A DNA stretch of 64,000 nt from Gonocerus acuteangulatus (lineage: Eukaryota > Arthropoda > Insecta > Hemiptera > Coreidae). A program made the translations under genes and the position numbers. Where the stretch lies: assembly GCA_946811695.1 (NCBI GenBank), contig OX328123.1, forward strand, positions 41,814,335-41,878,334. Reading direction: 5' to 3'. Below are positions 59,021-64,000 of the stretch, piece after piece (within the stretch, counting starts at the first letter, position 1; each line of letters starts with the position of its first letter). A model generated the notes under the pieces. That model was not told where the DNA came from, made no database searches, and saw only the letters and a program-made list of their open reading frames with translations.

Positions 59021-59403
59021 TAACAAAAAATAGAACCATGCATTAAGATTACAGTAAAAGGGCAGTAATTAATGATTAGAATTTATAAAGCTAACGGTGA
59101 TATTATAAATTGGAACATGAAATACTTTAAATTGGAACATAACTTAATGGAATGGAAACTATATAGGCTTAAGGAACTGTCTAATTACAGTTTTTAGTAT
59201 ATAATTACAAATTTATAAACTTAAGGTATGTCTAAATGAAGTTTAAAATAGTATAACATTATATTCTATTATTATTATAGCTATAATACCATATATGTGT
59301 GTATGTATCTACATATATACGCACACACACACATACTCACATACATATACATTAATATTTCCTTTTATGTATATGTATGTGAGTATGTGTGTGTGTGTGT
59401 GTG
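59021..59403. other. Unassigned AT-rich stretch
   Basis: Ends in a TG/CA-rich zone at 59320-59403 in which CACACACATACTCACATA is inverted further on (TATGTGAGTATGTGTGTG). Confidence 0.4.
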
Positions 59404-59670
59404 TGCGACATTTTTGTCGCAGCGACATGTGCTGCGACTTGTTGCAGATGGTTTCCATTCTGCAACTTGTTGCGGCGACATGTTGCAAGGTAGATTTGTA
59501 GTGATGGAAACGGAGCTTTAGGAACGAGTCTCGGCAACATGTATTCTTGCACGGTCGACTGCGACATTTTTTGTCGTAGCGACATGTTGCAAAAGGTTTC
59601 CATCCTGCTACTTGTTGCGGCGACATGTCGCAGGGCAGATTTGTAGCAATGGAAACGGAGGTTAAGAGAT
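59404..59670 (+). repeat. Tandem pair rich in GCGACATGT palindromes
   Basis: Two units (about 59404-59551 and 59552-59670) share TGCGACATTTTTTGTCG, GCGACATGT, GGTTTCCAT, CTTGTTGCGGCGACATGT and GATTTGTAG, and end ATGGAAACGGAG. Inside each, GTTTCCAT and ATGGAAAC form an inverted pair. A related single piece lies near 56960-56998. The mobile-element type is unknown. Confidence 0.65.
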
Positions 59671-60618
59671 CGTGTTCCATAGATATTATACCAAGGCCGG
59701 AATATTATTTGACTTGATATTATGTTTAAAAAAAAAAACAAATCTTTAAAGAAAAATAAAAACAAAATTTAAAAATTTAATTTAATTTTAACCTGCCGTT
59801 CACCAGTCAGACGTACAGAATGAGAAAATGGTGACGATTTTAATGCCATCTTGTGATAATAGCATTAATAATAGCTCCCAGGATCGAGACACGGGCTCCG
59901 CTCCATAGGCATCCAAGGTCGTGCGGGTTGCCTCGGAAGGTTTAAGTTTCGAAGAGTTTTTTAGACTACTGTCATAATCATACAACGTAAATGTGAAGAC
60001 ACTCAGATATTAAAAAAAAAAAGAAGAAATTAACCTTGGCATGCCTTCAGTCAAAGTATCCCTAAGTTACATCTTTAGTTGAGTTCTAATATAACTAGAA
60101 ATAACAACTATAAATTTTGGTAATTTTTAACTAAAATAATTAAAGTTTTTACAACTCGTCCATGGTTAATTTCTTTTTAAAGTAATGAACAAATCTTCGA
60201 TTCAGCACATCAAAACTATAATAGCTGAATTTTTTTCATAATTGTAAAGGATACTTCATGCTTTACCTTGAGAATGCAAATCAGGTCTTGCAGTTACTTT
60301 GTTTAAAACTTGTTTACAAATATTCGTATGACGGATCCATTCTGCCTCATTAAAAGCCATGTAGCCATTTGATTATAATGATTCTTCTAAGTGATGGACG
60401 TTAGAAAGTTAGGCTAAGTCAGAGGCTTAACTTGTCTGATTAAAGTTCTTGGACGTTTCTTGGCCTCGCAGAAGTTTTCTTCGTCAAACTTCTATGCAGT
60501 CAATGACGTACCTACGTCTTGCGACTGCTAATGCTACTCGATGTTTTATTTACCTCCTTTTAATTACGCGGAAACCCGACAAATATCTGGTATTATTCTT
60601 TTCTAAGAATTAGGTTAA
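59671..60618. other. Unassigned AT-rich stretch
   Basis: No gene or repeat copy recognised. Confidence 0.4.
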
Positions 60619-60631
60619 TTCTTTGCTTATT

Positions 60632-60714
60632 TTTTATTTTATTTTTTTTTTCGTTTTTAACGGCGCATCAACTATGTGGCTATTAGCGCCGGGCTATCTA
60701 CAGGTTGCCGCCCT
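60632..60714 (-). mobile_element. 5S-SINE tail, 5'-truncated insertion
   Basis: On the minus strand: GGCGGCAACCTGTAGATAGC, CCGGCGCTAATAGCC and GTTGATGCGCCGTTAAAAAC, plus an A-rich tail. This matches 42420-42485, so only the last ~70 bp of the 5S-headed SINE was copied. Perfect 13-bp duplications TTCTTTGCTTATT flank it at 60619-60631 and 60715-60727. Confidence 0.85.
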
Positions 60715-60930
60715 TTCTTTGCTTATTAATCTTAGATTACGTAGATATTCAGGTTGCTCTTAGAAAGGATGTTCTGAAAAATCGGTACAAAAAATTATCA
60801 TTATACAGCGAGTATCGCAACTAGATGACAATACTCCAGAGGCTGAAACTAGACAAAAAATGCAGTTCAATACCGCCAACCACACATTTCTTTCTCACTC
60901 CGTTCCAAAAATATTCCGTTATAGAGATTC

Positions 60931-60940
60931 ATTTAAAAAA

Positions 60941-60991
<51 letters not shown>
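60931..60991 (+). repeat. Poly-A run
   Basis: About 60 nearly pure A (one G). Possibly a retroposon tail; nothing recognisable precedes it. Confidence 0.9.
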
Positions 60992-60993
<2 letters not shown>

Positions 60994-62448
60994 AACGTGT
61001 TTTTCGTAGTATTCAACACATTCTTCAGGAGTGCCACGTAAAGTAATGAATATTCTGAGGAAGATGCATACTTAAGCGGATCCTGCAAGAATTAAAAAAA
61101 GCGATAGGGATGGGAAATCCTAAACTAGGATGAATAATTAGAATTATTGTATGTATTTTATTTGCAAAGCTTTTTCAAGGTCACAAACTCGTACTCAGTA
61201 CCCTAGTCGTACTTGCTCAGGGAGTTATCTCAGGAGTAATGTCGGAAGAACTCCAGAAATACATGGTTTGGCGAAAATTATGAACTATTGCCATATAACC
61301 GACCCCAATTGCGAAGGAAAATCCCTCTCATCAAATAATTGTGTTTTTCGTGTGTTTATATCAGTTAAGGTAGAATTATATATTTTTTTCAGTGATGAAA
61401 AATGGAAGGCATTGAGTTTCCGGCTCCTTGAATGAATAAAACATTTTCTAAGTGGTATAGGATACCTGGAGTAGATGGAGTTTTTATGATGAAAATATCT
61501 TCGTCCCGAGGCACATAGTGGAGAGGAAATATGCGAAAACCTGAGCTACTTATGTATGTATTAAAGGAGGGTAAAGGCAGTATTTCATGTTCGTATTTAC
61601 CCTCAGGGCCGGTCCTCTCCCCAAACCATCTGCCATTATATATATGTATAAAAGGTCATTTTCTTCGGCTAACCACCCTATCAGAAACATTCTATAAATA
61701 GCAATTTTACTTGTATTGAAATTTATATTAGCGAATTTTTGTAGAATTGGAGGTCATTGGCAGTGCCTAGTTCTTACAGTTGATTGAATATTTGACTGTG
61801 CTTTCTCAAGCAAATCAGGTTTTTGACTTGTCTGTCCAAGTAAAATTTATCGCGATAAAATATTTCAATCAATTATACAAATGGCCGCCAGTATTTTCTC
61901 GATAAAGTCATTCGACCTAATTGAAAGTGTCAGATATTAATAACACTTTATAATAATAATTATGTGAATTTGTTTCATATTTAGCTCTATAATTTCAAAT
62001 TACATTTCTGTATTTTTTCTCACCATCAGAATAAACATATCGTATATCTTTTTGACCTGCGTATGGCAACAATAACGTTAACAATCATAAATCGGAATAA
62101 ATTAATGTACGTTCGAGGATAAAAGAGTTATAATCTGAGCATTGTGAAATCGAGTAATAGATTTTATTAGCTGAAGGAAATTTTAATTTGTTAATTAATT
62201 TTTACGATTATTTTTGTTATATCTGATCATTGGGTTATTTCATTAATTTTTAGACAATTTATTTATTTGACACGATTTTTTTATTTTAATATTTATCCCA
62301 AATAGTTATATAAAATGAAGTTTAATGTTAATGTTTAATGTAAATAAAATAGATTATTTTAATTAATGATTCAATTTAATTCCACTTTTCTCAGGGGTAA
62401 TTTGATTTTATTCAGTGAATATTAAAATTTATTTTGTATAGTATAGGT
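60992..62448. other. Unassigned AT-rich stretch
   Basis: The 94-codon plus frame at 61151-61435 is unrecognised. Nothing else supported. Confidence 0.4.
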
Positions 62449-62704
62449 TATATCGTCCCTACCATGTCAAACTATCGAATATGAAAAATCTCGTTTTTGG
62501 ATTCGGGACTTTGCTCTTGGATTGTGGACGATAAGGCTTGTCGAAAATTGTCACAACTCTAACCCATTTATAGAATATCCTTTAATGCCTTAAATAAAGT
62601 ATCGAATAAGATCACTTTTCAATGTCGCCAATGGATAGAATATGTTTGTTTCTATTTTGCCCCGATTTGCATATTCGATAGTTTGACATGGTAGGGACGA
62701 TATA
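62449..62704. mobile_element. MITE with perfect 35-bp terminal repeats
   Basis: 62449-62483 and 62670-62704 are exact reverse complements, starting TATATCGTCCCTACCATGTC. The centre is 186 bp. The outermost TATA is compatible with a TA target duplication (Tc1/mariner type), which would leave termini TCGTCCC. No coding capacity. Confidence 0.85.
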
Positions 62705-63033
62705 ATACTTGTTTTAATGCTGTTAAATTTTCCAAAATTGACGAACTGAGGTAATTGGTTCATTTAGTTACGTAATGCTGTCAATTTTTTTTTCCACAAT
62801 ATAGTATCCCTATACTGTGGGACTTTATTTAGATTCTGCAGGTGCCATCTGTCGATACTGCCTGCAGTAATGCTGTCAATTATAAACAGCTGATCTGCAG
62901 TATCTATGGTTGCCACATTTCCTCTACACAAACACTTTGTCTTACAATTTCAAATTTTCAGGATATATTGCCAAATTTTAAGAATATAAAATCCATTGTA
63001 CTGAATGACCAATTATTGCAAAACTGTTTGTTT

Positions 63034-63094
<61 letters not shown>

Positions 63095-63549
63095 ATATAA
63101 ATAGGAAAGAAAATAAAGTTTTATCTCATTTTAGAAACATTATTTTAACTTATTTTATATTATTTTTTCTTCCTAGATGCTGATTTATTGAATAATAATA
63201 CGGTTTTGATTAATTTAAAAAATCATTCTTTAAAGCAACATAAGGCTTTTTACAATTAAGGCTTGTTTTGTGAATTTTTCTGGTTTTTGTATTTGCTTTT
63301 TTTTTTGTTTTTCATTTTCGTGCACTTTTGAGAGTCTAGCCCCATTGTCTATAGTTTTAAAACCAACCAGAAAACATAATAGCATTTAACATTTTAATAA
63401 TAAATTTATTATTAACGGTTGTTCCTTTCTTCAAATATACCAAAAAGGCTATTCATACTTAATTTTTATTTTATGAACTCGTCACATAATTAAAATTAAG
63501 TATAATGCATTCATACGTAAATCTCCCTATAATATTAAAATTCTATGTT
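62705..63549. other. Unassigned stretch with a (TA)n tract
   Basis: (TA)n at about 63038-63086. Nothing else supported. Confidence 0.45.
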
Positions 63550-63556
63550 ACTAATA

Positions 63557-63610
63557 AAAACGGCGCTAATAGCCAAATAGTTGATGCGCCGTTAGAAACG
63601 AAAAAAAACA
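63557..63610 (+). mobile_element. SINE tail, 5'-truncated insertion
   Basis: CGGCGCTAATAGCCAAATAG, TTGATGCGCCGTTAGAAACG and an A-rich tail match the last ~50 bp of the 5S-headed SINE. Duplications ACTAATA lie at 63550-63556 and 63611-63617. Confidence 0.8.
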
Positions 63611-63617
63611 ACTAATA

Positions 63618-64000
63618 GAACATACGCACTCAAGTAAAAAAGCACGAATGGCCCTTTCACTCTCACGATGATTACTTTTACTTCATAAACCCTTTAAATC
63701 GACCTTTAATATTAATAAATTCATATACATGTGGTAGGTGAATAATAAGAAATACAAAATGAATTCAGCTCTAAATCTTTTATTTCCTGCTCAGTATAAA
63801 TAAAAGATTTGGAGCGGAATTAATTGTACTTTTATTATTGACCTTCCGCAACATTTAAGTGATTTCAGAATTCTGTGTACGTTTTGATCAACTAGAGGCA
63901 GGCAACGAAATTTTTAAATTATTCTTTATTATTTTTTACGTTCTACTGGTTACATATATTTAAGTACCTTCTTCCCTCACAGTTAATGACTGGGATAATT
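63618..64000. repeat. Hairpin and hammerhead-repeat tail fragment
   Basis: GCTCTAAATCTTTTATTT (63768-63785) and AAATAAAAGATTTGGAGC (63797-63814) are inverted around about 11 bp. Just after, TTTTATTATTGACCTTCCGC (63830-63849) matches the terminal part of the hammerhead-motif repeat. The rest is unassigned. Confidence 0.45.

Overview
This window is repeat-dense, AT-rich nuclear DNA from an animal, most likely an arthropod and probably an insect. That reading rests on jockey-, RTE- and gag-like LINE pieces, mariner, pogo and piggyBac elements, tRNA- and 5S-headed SINEs and more than twenty (TA)n tracts. I cannot name the species. I found no intact host gene, no intact tRNA or rRNA gene, and no exon I would defend. 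Every open frame I recognise is transposon-derived and broken.

Layout. 1-9 kb: pieces of two related non-coding families, here called A and B, plus (TA)n, (GA)n and (CA)n tracts and tRNA-Met-headed SINEs. 9-23 kb: a tRNA-Glu-type SINE, long inverted-repeat (fold-back) elements at 13.4-14.0, 17.8-18.8 and 20.7-22.1 kb, and a 2.45-kb family B copy at 14.7-17.1 kb. 23-28.5 kb: a deleted pogo/Tigger element and an ORF1-only LINE. 32.7-38.9 kb: a family A copy, a family B copy split by a LINE in its (TA)n tract, a deleted mariner, and a hammerhead-like repeat split by a SINE. 40.9-47.9 kb: a tRNA-Glu SINE, a 5S rRNA-headed SINE, jockey and RTE fragments, and a palindrome with a hammerhead-like motif in each arm. 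50-56 kb: the best family A copy, an 89-bp satellite, a piggyBac-type element, and a Transib-type element inside a SINE. 56.6-64 kb: a 43-bp array, a complete family B copy, hammerhead-like motifs, 5'-truncated SINE tails and a MITE with perfect 35-bp terminal repeats.

The most striking object is at 54558-55608. This 1,051-bp non-autonomous element has a perfect 5-bp target duplication (CGCCG). Its ends carry the heptamer CACAGTG and the nonamers ACAAAAACC and ACAAAAATC, with spacers of 13 and 23 bp. That is the layout of V(D)J recombination signals and points to the Transib/RAG superfamily. The split SINE gives an internal empty-site check.

Two other themes tie the window together. Families A and B share a 5' end and have a matched 5'/3' subterminal sequence that differs between families but matches within each. 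They also have a 3' hairpin and an internal (TA)n tract, as in Helentron-associated (DINE-1/HINE-like) elements. This explains many of the TA microsatellites. Separately, at least seven sites carry a CTGAWGA / stem / GAAA hammerhead-like motif followed by a shared tail, resembling motifs known from Penelope-like elements and retrozymes.
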